Numbered from the stretch's first letter, positions 1 through 9,112 are shown. The stretch: DNA of 64,000 nucleotides from Sphingomonadaceae bacterium (GCA_947463325.1 CANHQT010000009.1:1-64000), one strand, 5' to 3'. Numbers and translations are program-made. Notes: a model not told the origin generated them from the sequence alone.

Positions 1-129
1 AAACGGACTCGCGTCACGCGGCTCGATCACCAGGGGCACATCGGCCCGGGCCACTGCCGTCCAATCCGATGGCATCACGGTAGGTGGCGGGATGACGATC
101 TCTTCGGGGGAAACCATCGCGACAGTCAT
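1..129 (-). CDS. Unidentified protein, N-terminal part only
   Basis: The first 43 codons of a minus-strand gene lie here and the rest is off the left edge. It starts with ATG at 129, preceded by a good AAGAGG ribosome site. The peptide begins MTVAMVSPEEIVIPPP and goes on to WTAVARADVPLVIEP, with no signal peptide and no motif I recognise. It is divergent from the MerC-type gene and shares with it an intergenic region holding a metalloregulator-like palindrome. That suggests a metal-homeostasis role, but this is inference from position only. Confidence 0.55.
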   Translation of the reverse strand, partial: MTVAMVSPEEIVIPPPTVMPSDWTAVARADVPLVIEPRDASPF

Positions 130-157
130 CAGCCTCTTGAACCTCTCGATCCCAATA

Positions 158-174
158 ATGATATGTTGTATCAT
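158..174. promoter_or_regulatory. Palindromic operator candidate, Fur/Zur type
   Basis: A perfect inverted repeat, ATGATA-TGTTG-TATCAT, sits in an AT-rich patch midway between two divergent genes, 29 bp from one start and 62 bp from the other. Fur-family zinc regulators of alphaproteobacteria bind AT-rich palindromes of this size, and the plus-strand neighbour is a MerC-type membrane protein. Zur is the leading guess; another metalloregulator is possible. Confidence 0.5.
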
Positions 175-236
175 AATGGAGTCGTTGCTGCTCCGTCAAC
201 TGCAACGCCTGTCGCATCTTCCGGAGGAAAAAGGCC

Positions 237-611
237 ATGCCACCCACGCGCGCCGCGCTGCCTGACGCTGTGGCCGGCTCGCTGTCGCTGGCATGCCTGA
301 TCCACTGCCTTGCCCTGCCAGTCGCGGTCGCCACCGTGCCGGCAATGGCGCAATGGTTTGTCATGCCCGAAAGCCTGCACATGATCCTGTTCGCCCTCGC
401 CCTGCCGGTCAGCAGCCTTGCGCTATGGCGCGGTCAGAGCCGGCACGAGCGTGCCTATCCCGCCTCGGTCGGGGCAGCGGGCCTCGCGCTCATGGCAGCC
501 GGCCTGATCATCCATGATTGGGAAACCCCGCTCACAGTGGCGGGGGCGCTGCTTCTTGCCTGGGCGCATCTCGCCAACTGGTTGGCGCGAAAGGCAGACT
601 GTCCGGGCTGA
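237..611 (+). CDS. MerC-domain inner membrane protein
   Basis: A 124-residue membrane protein with about four hydrophobic segments (roughly residues 12-35, 42-62, 76-92 and 97-115). The first helix carries the pair C20-LIH-C24, the metal-binding signature of the MerC family, and another cysteine (C122) lies at the C-terminus. MerC proteins move or sense soft metal ions at the cytoplasmic membrane; chromosomal copies outside mer operons are often tied to zinc homeostasis. Start ATG 237 has a clear GGAGGAAA site at 223-230. No merR, merT or merA is nearby, so mercury resistance is unlikely. The metal is not determined by sequence. Confidence 0.8.
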   Translation: MPPTRAALPDAVAGSLSLACLIHCLALPVAVATVPAMAQWFVMPESLHMILFALALPVSSLALWRGQSRHERAYPASVGAAGLALMAAGLIIHDWETPLTVAGALLLAWAHLANWLARKADCPG

Positions 612-625
612 ATGGCCCGGACGCG

Positions 626-1405
626 TCAGCTACCCTTTTTCTTGCGGTGGCTTTCAAGGTCGAGGACGGCATTGTTGCCATCTTCGGGGAGCAGGCCGAG
701 GCGGCGGGCAACCTCCTGATAGGCCTCTACCTCGCCGCCAAGGTCACGGCGGAACCGGTCCTTGTCCAGCTTTTCGTTTGTCGCCATGTCCCACAGGCGG
801 CAACCGTCCGGGCTGATCTCGTCCGCCAGGATGATGCGGCTCCAGTCACCGTCCCACAGCCGGCCGAACTCCATCTTGAAGTCGACCAGACGGATGCCGA
901 CGCCTGCAAACATGCCGCACAGGAAATCATTCACGCGGATCGCCAGATCCTGCATGTCATTGAGCTCGTCCTGCGAACACCAGTTAAAGCAGGCGATATG
1001 CTCCTCGCTGATCAGCGGATCACCGAGCGCATCATCCTTGTAATAATATTCGATCAGCGTGCGCGGCAGCGGCGTGCCTTCCTCGATGCCGAGGCGCTGA
1101 GAGATGCTGCCCGCGGCAACATTGCGCACCACCACTTCGATCGGCACGATTTCCACCTGCCGCACCAATTGCTCGCGCATGTTGAGGCGGCGGATGAAGT
1201 GGGTCGGCACACCGATGTGGCCGAGCAGCGTGAAGACATGCTCGGAAATGCGGTTGTTGAGCACGCCCTTGCCGTTAATCGTGCCGCGCTTCTGCGCGTT
1301 GAACGCGGTCGCATCATCCTTGAAATACTGGATCAGCGTGCCGGGCTCCGGGCCCTCGTAAAGGATCTTGGCTTTGCCTTCGTAGATCTGGCGGCGACGT
1401 GCCAT
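626..1405 (-). CDS. purC: Phosphoribosylaminoimidazole-succinocarboxamide synthase
   Basis: SAICAR synthetase, which joins aspartate to CAIR with ATP in de novo purine synthesis in the cytoplasm. The 259-residue protein begins [13 protein letters not shown], the standard N-terminal strand of the family, and contains [23 protein letters not shown], a [12 protein letters not shown] substrate loop and [10 protein letters not shown]. The reading frame continues upstream, but ATG 1405 is chosen because family homology starts exactly there and an AGGGG site lies 11-12 bases before it. It is not in a purine operon here: it converges on the MerC gene (14 bp gap), and no purS/purQ/purL is adjacent. 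Confidence 0.95.
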   Translation of the reverse strand: MARRRQIYEGKAKILYEGPEPGTLIQYFKDDATAFNAQKRGTINGKGVLNNRISEHVFTLLGHIGVPTHFIRRLNMREQLVRQVEIVPIEVVVRNVAAGSISQRLGIEEGTPLPRTLIEYYYKDDALGDPLISEEHIACFNWCSQDELNDMQDLAIRVNDFLCGMFAGVGIRLVDFKMEFGRLWDGDWSRIILADEISPDGCRLWDMATNEKLDKDRFRRDLGGEVEAYQEVARRLGLLPEDGNNAVLDLESHRKKKGS

Positions 1406-1586
1406 CGCAACACTAACCCCTGCTGGCCGCGCGGAATCGCCGCGGCGCGAAAATGATGTGCCCCGGCAACGGCAGCGACTGGAGTCGCAGAACCGGTCCG
1501 GGGCTGCCATGGCAATTAGCGGAAACGGTGCCGAGGCGCAATTGCGGGGACAATGGGGCACTAGATTCGACTGGCCTCATGACAAG

Positions 1587-1691
1587 CGTCATGCTGAACT
1601 TGTTTCCGCATCCCTCGTCCGACATTAAGGCAGAAGGCGTCGTGACCGACTAGGACCGGTCGATGGACCCTGAAACATATTCAGGGTGACG
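1587..1691. repeat. Imperfect inverted repeat (REP-like element)
   Basis: Two 27-base arms, 1587-1613 (CGTCATGCTGAACTTGTTTC...) and 1665-1691 (...AACATATTCAGGGTGACG), are inverted copies matching at 20 of 27 positions and flank a 51-base centre. The element fills most of the 312-bp gap between purC and the crotonase gene, where I see no other gene. Sequences of the form GTCATnCTGAACTTGTTTC are common intergenic palindromes in sphingomonads. The right arm ends 27 bp before the crotonase start. Confidence 0.7.
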
Positions 1692-1717
1692 ACCCAAAAA
1701 TGATGGGGAGAGGAATA

Positions 1718-2632
1718 ATGGCCGAACCGCAGACCCGCACCGCCCGCGAAGGCGCAGCGATGATCGTGACGATTGATCGCCCGACAGCGATGAACGCCTT
1801 TACCGCGCAGATGAAGGACGAGCTGATCGCCGCGCTTGACGAAGCGGATGCCGACGATGCGGTGCGCGCGGTCATTTTCACCGGCGCAGGCGAACGCGCT
1901 TATTGCGCCGGCGCTGACCTTTCTGCCGGTGCAGCCACCTTCGACTATGACAAGCGCGGGCGCGGCGACGCGCGCGATGCCCTATCCTCCCCGGTTGCAG
2001 AGGATGGTAGCATCGACTGGACGCACCCGCTGGTGCGGGATTCGGGTGGCGAGCTCACCATGCGCATCTTCGCCGCGAAAAAACCGGTGATCGGCGCGAT
2101 CAACGGCGCGGCGGTCGGCATCGGCGCGACCATGACGCTACCGATGGACATGCGCCTTGCCAGCACCAACGCCCGCTTCGGCTTTGTGTTTGCACGCCGC
2201 GGCATCGTCCCCGAAGCCGCGTCGAGCTGGTTCCTGCCACGCCTTGTTGGCCTGCCGACAGCGCTCGATTGGTGCATGTCGGGCCGAGTGTTCGATGCAG
2301 GCGAAGCGCACGCCGCCGGCCTTGTCCAGGCCGTTCACGAGCCGGGCGCGCTCCTCGATGCGGCGCTCGCTCTCGCCGCCAAGCTGACCGCTGAAAGCTC
2401 GCCCGTCTCGGTCGCGGTCACGCGCCATATGATGTGGCGCATGGCCGGCGCCGCCCATCCCGTTGAGGCGCACCGCTGGGACAGCCGCATGATCTTCACC
2501 CGCGGCCGCATGGCCGATGCGCGCGAAGGTGTGGTGAGCTTCCTTGAAAAACGCCCCGCCGCATTCACGGACAGCGTGGCAAAGGAATATCCGGCCTTCG
2601 CACCCTGGGATGTCGATCCGGGCTACGAATAA
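1718..2632 (+). CDS. Enoyl-CoA hydratase/isomerase family protein (crotonase)
   Basis: A 304-residue crotonase-fold protein that probably acts on an acyl-CoA thioester. The N-terminal half has FTGAGERAYCAGADLS, the first oxyanion-hole segment. The second, INGAAVGIGATMTLPMD, is followed by ARFGFVFARRGIVPEAASS. The glutamate in GIVPE is at the usual catalytic position, as in hydratases. The start is placed at ATG 1718, which follows GGGGAGAGGA, rather than the in-frame ATG at 1700. Sequence does not fix the substrate; fatty-acid or branched-chain degradation are both possible. No beta-oxidation partner is adjacent. Confidence 0.88.
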   Translation: MAEPQTRTAREGAAMIVTIDRPTAMNAFTAQMKDELIAALDEADADDAVRAVIFTGAGERAYCAGADLSAGAATFDYDKRGRGDARDALSSPVAEDGSIDWTHPLVRDSGGELTMRIFAAKKPVIGAINGAAVGIGATMTLPMDMRLASTNARFGFVFARRGIVPEAASSWFLPRLVGLPTALDWCMSGRVFDAGEAHAAGLVQAVHEPGALLDAALALAAKLTAESSPVSVAVTRHMMWRMAGAAHPVEAHRWDSRMIFTRGRMADAREGVVSFLEKRPAAFTDSVAKEYPAFAPWDVDPGYE

Positions 2633-2645
2633 TCCTCAAAACGCC

Positions 2646-3365
2646 TTACTCTGCCCCGTCGCACACCCGGATGTCGCCCGGTGCGGGACGGGTGCGGGCG
2701 CGGACGAAACGGGCGAAATAGCCGCCGGCATTGGGCTTCTCGACAAATTCGAGCGGGCGGAATCCGACCGCCTGGAATTCGCAGATCAGAAGGGGCAGCG
2801 GCGTGCCATGCTGTTCGATCGGGCGATTGCCATCGACCACGATCACCTGCCCTTCGCCGCGCAGCGCCGGCCACAGCCGCCACAGAAAGGCGTAAGGCTC
2901 CTCAATCTCGTGGTACATGTGGACCAGGAAGACCCGGTCGAAACTGTTGGCGGGGAGACCGGGATCGTCCGGCGCGCCGAGCTTCACGGCAACATTGTCC
3001 AGCCTTTCGCGCGCCACGCGCACACCCAGCCGTTCAATCACCTGCGGCATCACATCCTGCGCCAGAACCCGCCCGCTTTCGCCGACCCGTTCGCTCAGGC
3101 GGACCGTATAATAGCCGTCTCCTGCGCCGATATCCGCCACGGTCATGCCGGGTGCGATGCCGGCGCGGTCCATAACCTCTTCGGCTTCGCCCAGCCGGTC
3201 ACGCGTATCCTCGTCTGACCAGCGGGTGGAAACAGTCGGTGCCACCGGGCGGTTGGCGCGCGGAAACTCGACAGATGTCTGCGGCCGGTCGCTGCCCGGT
3301 GCCAGCATGTCGCACCCGGCGAGGCCGAGGGCGGCAAGCAGCGCCAGTGCGGCGGGCGGGCGCAT
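2646..3365 (-). CDS. Lipoprotein with SAM-dependent methyltransferase domain
   Basis: A 239-residue protein starting [18 protein letters not shown], a lipoprotein signal with lipobox LAGC and Cys18. A class I methyltransferase fold follows: VADIGAGDGYYTVRLSE is motif I (SAM binding), and VFLVHMYHEIEEPY and GQVIVVDGN are later motifs. A Rossmann methyltransferase anchored at the cell envelope is unusual, but this type recurs in alpha- and gammaproteobacteria; the substrate is unknown. Its ATG overlaps the prfB stop (TGATG), so translation is probably coupled to prfB. It is convergent with the crotonase gene, 13 bp apart. Confidence 0.82.
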   Translation of the reverse strand: MRPPAALALLAALGLAGCDMLAPGSDRPQTSVEFPRANRPVAPTVSTRWSDEDTRDRLGEAEEVMDRAGIAPGMTVADIGAGDGYYTVRLSERVGESGRVLAQDVMPQVIERLGVRVARERLDNVAVKLGAPDDPGLPANSFDRVFLVHMYHEIEEPYAFLWRLWPALRGEGQVIVVDGNRPIEQHGTPLPLLICEFQAVGFRPLEFVEKPNAGGYFARFVRARTRPAPGDIRVCDGAE

Positions 3366-4492
3366 CAATCCACGTCCTCCACCTCGACCTTTTCGCCGGT
3401 GACGCGCTGGGCCAGCGCGGCAGCCATGAACGGGTCGAGCGCGCCGTCGAGCACATCCGAAGGCGTCGGGCTGGTCACGCCGGTGCGCAGGTCCTTCACC
3501 ATCTGATAGGGTTGCAGCACATAGGACCGGATCTGGTGGCCCCAGCCGATCTCGGTCTTGGCGGCATATTCGCCGAGCGCAGCTTCCTCGCGCTTGCGCA
3601 ATTCCGCTTCGTAAAGCCGCGCTTTCAACATGCTCATCGCTTCGGCGCGGTTCTTGTGCTGGCTGCGTTGCGTCTGGCAGGCAACGATAACCCCGCTCGG
3701 CACGTGGGTGATACGCACCGCGCTGTCTGTCGTGTTGACGTGCTGGCCGCCCGCGCCTGATGCGCGATAGGTATCGATCTTGAGGTCGCTCTCGTTGATC
3801 TCGATGTCGATATTGTCGTCGACCACCGGATAGACCCAGACGCTGGAGAAACTGGTGTGCCGCCGTGCCGAGCTGTCGTACGGGCTGATGCGCACCAGGC
3901 GGTGCACGCCGCTCTCGGTCTTGGCATAGCCATAGGCGTTCTCGCCTTTCATCAGCAGCGTCGCGGATTTGATGCCCGCCTGCTCGCCCGCGCTGTGCTC
4001 GACCAGTTCGACCTTGAAACCACGGCGTTCGGCCCAGCGCTGATACATGCGCAACAGCATTTCGGCCCAATCCTGGCTCTCGGTGCCGCCGGCCCCTGCG
4101 TGAATTTCGAGATAGGTGTCGTTGCTGTCGGCCTCTCCGGCGAGCAGCGCCTTGACCTTGTCGGCATCGGCACGCTCGGCCAGTGCAGCGAGGCTCGCGA
4201 CGCCTTCATCGGCGAGCGCCTCATCGCCTTCCATGTCGGCAAGCTCGATCAGCTCGACCGTGCCTTCCATCTCGCTTTCGATCGCGCGCGTCGCCGAAAT
4301 CGCCTCATCGAGGCGGCGGCGCTCGCGCATCACATCCTGCGCGGCCTTGGGGTCATTCCACAGGGCGGGGTCTTCGACGCGGGCATTGAGTTCGTCGAGC
4401 CGCACCAGCGCCCGGTCCCAGTCGAGGAAGCGGCGGAGCAGCGCGGTGGCCGCCTTGATACGATCGACATGGGATTGCGCTTCGGCGCGCAT
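3365..4492 (-). CDS. prfB: Peptide chain release factor 2
   Basis: RF2 reads UGA/UAA stop codons and triggers peptide release on the ribosome. The 375-residue protein has the SGAGGQHVN loop, whose GGQ reaches the peptidyl-transferase centre, and the [21 protein letters not shown] anticodon-like region. The stop-reading tripeptide is SPY here instead of the enterobacterial SPF, a variant seen in alphaproteobacteria. The gene is one continuous frame from ATG 4492, without the programmed +1 frameshift of E. coli prfB, so that autoregulation is absent. It is co-transcribed with the downstream lipoprotein methyltransferase. Confidence 0.96.
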   Translation of the reverse strand: MRAEAQSHVDRIKAATALLRRFLDWDRALVRLDELNARVEDPALWNDPKAAQDVMRERRRLDEAISATRAIESEMEGTVELIELADMEGDEALADEGVASLAALAERADADKVKALLAGEADSNDTYLEIHAGAGGTESQDWAEMLLRMYQRWAERRGFKVELVEHSAGEQAGIKSATLLMKGENAYGYAKTESGVHRLVRISPYDSSARRHTSFSSVWVYPVVDDNIDIEINESDLKIDTYRASGAGGQHVNTTDSAVRITHVPSGVIVACQTQRSQHKNRAEAMSMLKARLYEAELRKREEAALGEYAAKTEIGWGHQIRSYVLQPYQMVKDLRTGVTSPTPSDVLDGALDPFMAAALAQRVTGEKVEVEDVD

Positions 4493-4595
4493 GGGACAAC
4501 TCCGGATATTATGTCTGTCTGCGATTCAATGTTGGGCGAGATAGGCGGCGCTGCCGCGCCTGTCGAGCGGGGCTGCCAAGGCAACACCCGCCCCG

Positions 4596-7208
4596 TCAGT
4601 AGATGCCGCCGCCACCCTGCCGTTCAACGAAATCGCCTTGCGCTTGGCTCTGCGAGCGGCGGGCGGCAGCATTGCCATTGGTCGCCTGCGTCGTTGCTGT
4701 GGACCGCTCCTCCGGCACTTCGTCGCTGCGGACACTGCGGCGCGGCTCAGTCTCGGCCTTGAAGGCTTCCCAAATCACCGGCGACATAGGATCATTGCCC
4801 GGCCATGCGCCATAAACGCGGCGGCCCGATCGGCGCTCGATGCGGACCATGCGAATGCCTTCGGGCGCAATGAACGGCAGCGGCGCCGTGCCGCGCATGG
4901 CCACGCGCGCGAAATCCTTGAACACAGGAGCCGCCAGCGTGCCGCCGAAGGCCGCGCCGCCCAGCGGACGTGGCTGGTCATAGCCCAGATAGACCCCCGC
5001 CACCCATTGCGGCGTGCCGCCGATGAACCAGACGTCGGTCGGGCCTGTTGTGGTGCCGGTCTTGCCGAAAATCGGGCGATTGAGATCACGCAACATGGTT
5101 GCCGTGCCGCGCTGGATCACGCCTTCGAGCATATGCACCACCTGATAGGCGGTCAGCGGATCCATCAGCTGCCGTCCACCTTGGCGGAAACGCGGCATCG
5201 GCCGACCGTCCCAATCATCCATGTTGCAGTCATCGCACGGCCGCCAGCGTTCCGGGAAAATCACCCGGCCGTTGCGATCCTGCACATAATCGATCAGGCG
5301 CGGGGTCAGCTCGCGCCCATGATTGACCAGCATGGCATAGGCGTTGGTCAGCTTTGCCACTGTCGTTTCGCCGGCGCCGAGCGCGTTGGCGAGATAGGCG
5401 GGATATTCCCCGATCCCCATCTGGCGATATGTGGCGACGACATTCTGCATGCCCGCCTGGCTCGCGGCGCGCACTGTCATCAGGTTACGCGACTGTTCGA
5501 GGCCCCAGCGCAGCGTCTGCGGCCCAGCCGCACCGCCGGTTGAATTGCGGAAGCATTTCTGCCCTCCGTCGGCGGTCTGGTCATCGACGCAAAAGGCGCC
5601 GTCGACCAGCACCGTGGCCGGCGTCATCCCGCTGTCGAGCGCGGCGGCATAAACAAATGGCTTGATCGTCGATCCCGGCTGGCGCTGCGCCTGCATCGCA
5701 CGATTGAATGGCGAAAGATTGGAATCAAACCCGCCTTGCATCGCATAGACACGGCCCGACGTCGGGCTCTGCGCAATGAAGCCGCCGGAAATGCCGGGCG
5801 TGGTGCGCAGCGCATATCCGTTGCCGCCTGTCGATTTGACGAGGATGATGTCACCCGGCTTCATCGCGGCAAAAGCGGTACCACCGCCCCGCGCCGCCAT
5901 GGATGCTGCGCCCGAAGGAAGCACGCCTTCGTCACCATTGGGGAATCCGATACGCGCGCGCCCGTCCGCCTTGGCCAGCACCACCGCCACGCGCCAATCG
6001 TCATAATCGATGGTGATGAAGGTAGATCGCAGCCGGCTCGCCCACTGGTCGTCCACCGGAATGGTGCCGAGCGGCCCGGTCCAGCCACGACCGCCATGAA
6101 AGCGCAGCATCGCCCGGCGCATCGCCGCTTGCGCCGCTTCTTGCATGTCACCGTCAAAGGCGGTCCGCACCCACAGGCCTCCGCCATAGACGCTGTGCGG
6201 ACCATCCTCCGCCTCGTCACCGAAACGGTCAATCAGCTGGCGGCGCACTTCTTCCATATAATAGCCGCCGACGTCGCGGAATTGGGCGCCCCGACGCGGT
6301 GCAAGGCCGAGCGGCATGGCATTGGCCGCGGCACGCTGCGCCGGCGTGATCCAGCCAGCCCGCTCCATCTCGCGCAGCACATAGCCGCGCCGGTTGATCG
6401 CAGCGCGTTCCTGCCCGCGCCGGCCATAGCGTTCGGGCGCCTTCGGCAATGTCGCGAGAAACGCCATTTCATGCAGCGCGAGATCGCCCACATCCTTGTC
6501 AAAATAGGCACGCGCCGCTGCCTGCACGCCGAAAGACTGGCGGCCGAGCGGGATCTCGTTGAGATAGAGTTCGAGGATCTGCTCCTTGGTCAGCACATCC
6601 TCGATGCGCGTCGCCAACAGCATCTCGCGCAGCTTGCGCGTGATCGAATATTCGTCGCCGAGCAGGATGTTCTTCGCCACCTGCTGCGTGATGGTGGAAC
6701 CGCCACGCGCGCGCTCACCGGAACCAAGTTTGGAGACATAATCGGCCACCGCCCCGAAAAAGCCGGGAACATCCACCCCGCCATGCTCGAAGAAGGTCCG
6801 GTCCTCCGCCGCCAGGAAAGCCCGGATCAGCAGCGGGGGGAATTCATCATAGGCCAGTTGCACCCGCCGTTCGCGGGCAAAACTGTGCGTCGGCATGCCC
6901 GAAACATCACGCACGATGCTGGGCAGCGGCGGCTCATATTCGAGAAGACTGTCAGCGTCGGGGAGCCCGCGGGCGAGGAACAGCCACAGCGCGAACAGGG
7001 TGAGCAGGCCCGCTCCGACAACATAGGTCAAGCGGCGGAACCAGCGCTTCGGCCATTGGCTTTCAAACCAGGCGCTTACCTTCGCCCATATCAGCGACAA
7101 GCGCTCACGGCCGGGAAAGGCTACCGCGCCGCGCTCATCACGACGCAGCCTCAAACGCTGGATGCCACCACGCGGGTTAGAGGCGGAAGGAGTATCGGGA
7201 TCGGCCAT
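4596..7208 (-). CDS. mrcA: Bifunctional penicillin-binding protein 1A
   Basis: A class A PBP that polymerises and cross-links peptidoglycan. Of 870 residues, a basic cytoplasmic tail (1-58) is followed by one membrane helix (about 60-80). The glycosyltransferase domain has catalytic E135 in AAEDRTFFEHGGVD and the GGSTITQQ motif (169-176). The transpeptidase domain has S513-T-I-K516 as nucleophile motif, S573-R-N575 and K716-T-G718. All catalytic residues are present. An OB-like insert (about 320-450) lies between the two domains, as in other PBP1A proteins. The C-terminal 70 residues are low-complexity, rich in Gln, Arg and Ala. It lies 63 bp downstream of the amidase gene on the same strand, a unit for wall synthesis and cleavage. 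Confidence 0.95.
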   Translation of the reverse strand: MADPDTPSASNPRGGIQRLRLRRDERGAVAFPGRERLSLIWAKVSAWFESQWPKRWFRRLTYVVGAGLLTLFALWLFLARGLPDADSLLEYEPPLPSIVRDVSGMPTHSFARERRVQLAYDEFPPLLIRAFLAAEDRTFFEHGGVDVPGFFGAVADYVSKLGSGERARGGSTITQQVAKNILLGDEYSITRKLREMLLATRIEDVLTKEQILELYLNEIPLGRQSFGVQAAARAYFDKDVGDLALHEMAFLATLPKAPERYGRRGQERAAINRRGYVLREMERAGWITPAQRAAANAMPLGLAPRRGAQFRDVGGYYMEEVRRQLIDRFGDEAEDGPHSVYGGGLWVRTAFDGDMQEAAQAAMRRAMLRFHGGRGWTGPLGTIPVDDQWASRLRSTFITIDYDDWRVAVVLAKADGRARIGFPNGDEGVLPSGAASMAARGGGTAFAAMKPGDIILVKSTGGNGYALRTTPGISGGFIAQSPTSGRVYAMQGGFDSNLSPFNRAMQAQRQPGSTIKPFVYAAALDSGMTPATVLVDGAFCVDDQTADGGQKCFRNSTGGAAGPQTLRWGLEQSRNLMTVRAASQAGMQNVVATYRQMGIGEYPAYLANALGAGETTVAKLTNAYAMLVNHGRELTPRLIDYVQDRNGRVIFPERWRPCDDCNMDDWDGRPMPRFRQGGRQLMDPLTAYQVVHMLEGVIQRGTATMLRDLNRPIFGKTGTTTGPTDVWFIGGTPQWVAGVYLGYDQPRPLGGAAFGGTLAAPVFKDFARVAMRGTAPLPFIAPEGIRMVRIERRSGRRVYGAWPGNDPMSPVIWEAFKAETEPRRSVRSDEVPEERSTATTQATNGNAAARRSQSQAQGDFVERQGGGGIY

Positions 7209-7271
7209 CGCGGCCGTCCTCTAGCACGAATTCGGCGCGCTGCCAGCGGGGCTATCGTTCCCCGCCCATGC

Positions 7272-8555
7272 TTATCGCGCTGTGCGCGAAGCGGCCCCGG
7301 ATTCGCCGTCGGCAGTCTCGCGACCGGCATCGCGCCGATTCTCGCGCCGCGCAAAGTGGGTCAGCACGGCATTGCGCATGCCCCGTGCGATGGCCTGCTG
7401 GCCAGCGCGGCTGGCGATACGCTCGGCATCACGCGCATTGCTGATGAAACCCGTTTCCAGAAGGATCGAAGGCATGTCGGGTGCCTTGAGCACAGCGAAA
7501 CCTGCAAAGCGGTGGGATGTTGTACGGAACGGGATGTCGTCTGCCGCTGTACGCTGCAATGTCCGCGCAAAATCAGCGGAAAGGTTCATCGTTTCACGCT
7601 GGGTCAGATCAATCAGGATGGAGCGCACTTCATTCGGCTGCCCCCCAAGGTCGACGCCGTTGAGGATATTGGCACGATTCTCACGCGCAGCGAGCCTCTG
7701 GGCCTCACGGTCCGACGCCACTTCGGAGAGGGTGAAGATCGACGCACCGGTAGCCTCGGGGTTTTCCGCTGCATCGGCGTGGATCGAAACGAACAGGTCG
7801 GCACCGAGCCGGCGGGCGATCCCATAGCGTTCTTCCAGCACCAGAAATTCATCGCGGTCGCGCGTCAGAGCCACCCGGACCCGGCCTGTCGCGACCAGAT
7901 CGTCGCGGATCGCGCGGGCGATGGCGAGCGTAATATCTTCTTCATGATGCCGCCCGTCAGGGGAAATCGCACCAGGATCATGCCCGCCATGGCCGGCATC
8001 AATCACCACCAGCGGCAGCCGTGGATCGGCGGCGCCATGGATAACCGGCAGGGGAAGGCCGCGCCGCGCCGGGCCGATCGGCACCGAAACCTGATAACGG
8101 CGGCCTTCGCGCAGCGCCATGGCGAGCGTCGGCGCGCCGGCGACCATCGCGGCGAAGCTCCGCCGACCGGATTGCACAAAGCGCTGCCACTGTTGCGCAG
8201 AGGCGCTGGCAAAAGTTACCGTCACACCCCGCCCATCGGCAGAATGGCGCACGCCAGTCACCGTCATGGGCTGGGCAAGGTCGAGCACAAAGCGCGCGGC
8301 ATCACCGGCCAGTCGGCCCTGACGCATGCGCTGAACATTGGCGTCGCTGATCGGCGCGGCCGAACCCGGTTCGGCGCCGGCGACATCAATGGCGATCCGC
8401 TGAGGGCCATCGAGCGCTGAAACCTGCGCTTCACCAACGGTTTCGCGGAACCGCAGCTGCAGTTCACCATCCTGAAGTCGGGCGCTCTCGAGCGGCCCGG
8501 CTTGAGCAGGCGCGACCCAAAAGCATGCGAAAAGGGCGATCAAAAGATCGAACAT
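7272..8555 (-). CDS. amiC: N-acetylmuramoyl-L-alanine amidase (AmiC type)
   Basis: A periplasmic zinc amidase that removes stem peptides from peptidoglycan during cell separation. ATG 8555 gives a signal peptide (MFDLLIALFACFWVAPAQA, cut after residue 19); longer in-frame starts would bury it. Residues 20-150 form an AMIN domain, which localises such amidases. The Amidase_3 domain runs from about 180 to 410: zinc ligands H189 (VIDAGHGGHDPGA), a glutamate at 205-206 and H259 (VSIHADA), with catalytic Glu in LLETGFISN. The insert SDREAQRLAARENRANI matches the regulatory helix region of AmiC-type enzymes. The C-terminal 25 residues are charged and disordered. Confidence 0.92.
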   Translation of the reverse strand: MFDLLIALFACFWVAPAQAGPLESARLQDGELQLRFRETVGEAQVSALDGPQRIAIDVAGAEPGSAAPISDANVQRMRQGRLAGDAARFVLDLAQPMTVTGVRHSADGRGVTVTFASASAQQWQRFVQSGRRSFAAMVAGAPTLAMALREGRRYQVSVPIGPARRGLPLPVIHGAADPRLPLVVIDAGHGGHDPGAISPDGRHHEEDITLAIARAIRDDLVATGRVRVALTRDRDEFLVLEERYGIARRLGADLFVSIHADAAENPEATGASIFTLSEVASDREAQRLAARENRANILNGVDLGGQPNEVRSILIDLTQRETMNLSADFARTLQRTAADDIPFRTTSHRFAGFAVLKAPDMPSILLETGFISNARDAERIASRAGQQAIARGMRNAVLTHFARRENRRDAGRETADGESGAASRTAR

Positions 8556-9112
8556 TCGCCCCTTATGCCGTGGCTTATTGCGACTGGTCCAGCCGTTCAT
8601 GCACCCGCTCCACCCGCGGCGCACAATGCTCCGCGACGGTGGAACAGTTAACCTGTTGGTATAAAGTCCGTTTCAAGGAAGGCGGTTAACGGCCTGTCAG
8701 CCTTGTTTGGATACCGTGACTGAGCACCATCTCTTCGTAGGTGCGTTAACAAATGGCGTGTTGCCCCCATCCTTGGCGGGTGCTAGCACCTTTGCATCGA
8801 AGCAAGAGCTTGCCCGTCAGGCAGAGCCGCTGCCTTTCGATAACAGACAGCCGGGAGGGGGCGATGGCGGCAATGCCGCGGTTCACCGGACCGGCTATGA
8901 CCAGGTTGAATGCCGCATGACGATGACGCTTACCTTCTGCGAACGCCCGATGACGGCGCACGCGGCAGGCGTTTTCGCGCGTCGCCCCGGCATTGACGAT
9001 TTTCCATCCACCGGATCGCGCGGCGCGCCATGCATTTCATGGCAGCGCGCGGCCCTTCAATATCGCGCGGCGACAGGGGTGACGCCCCGCCGCCGCGCCC
9101 GGAGTAAAATAA
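8556..9112 (+). promoter_or_regulatory. Long leader and promoter region of the RNase E gene
   Basis: This 557-bp gap separates divergent amiC and rne and contains no convincing full gene. Near the amiC side is an inverted repeat AACAG-TTAAC-CTGTT (8643-8657). Further on are a GGCAG-AGCCG-CTGCC hairpin (about 8820-8834), an 18-codon reading frame with a strong ribosome site (8864-8920), and GC-rich stems up to the rne start. RNase E genes often have long leaders through which the enzyme destabilises its own mRNA; that such feedback occurs here is inference. I could not place a promoter with confidence. Confidence 0.5.
8864..8920 (+). CDS. Candidate upstream ORF (leader peptide) of rne
   Basis: An 18-codon frame starting ATG 8864 behind a near-ideal GGGAGGGG site (8853-8860) and ending TGA 8920. 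It encodes MAAMPRFTGPAMTRLNAA. Another ATG overlaps its stop (ATGA at 8917). It sits 192 bp upstream of the rne start, inside the probable leader. It is too short to judge by composition, so it may be regulatory translation or chance. No family is known to me. Confidence 0.3.
   Translation: MAAMPRFTGPAMTRLNAA

Noticed and set aside
3365-4492. Possible programmed frameshift in prfB
   Set aside because: The gene is one continuous frame with no internal in-frame UGA near the start, so no frameshift is needed.
5736-8420. An 894-codon plus-strand open frame across PBP1A and the amidase
   Set aside because: Antisense of two well-identified genes with intact catalytic motifs.
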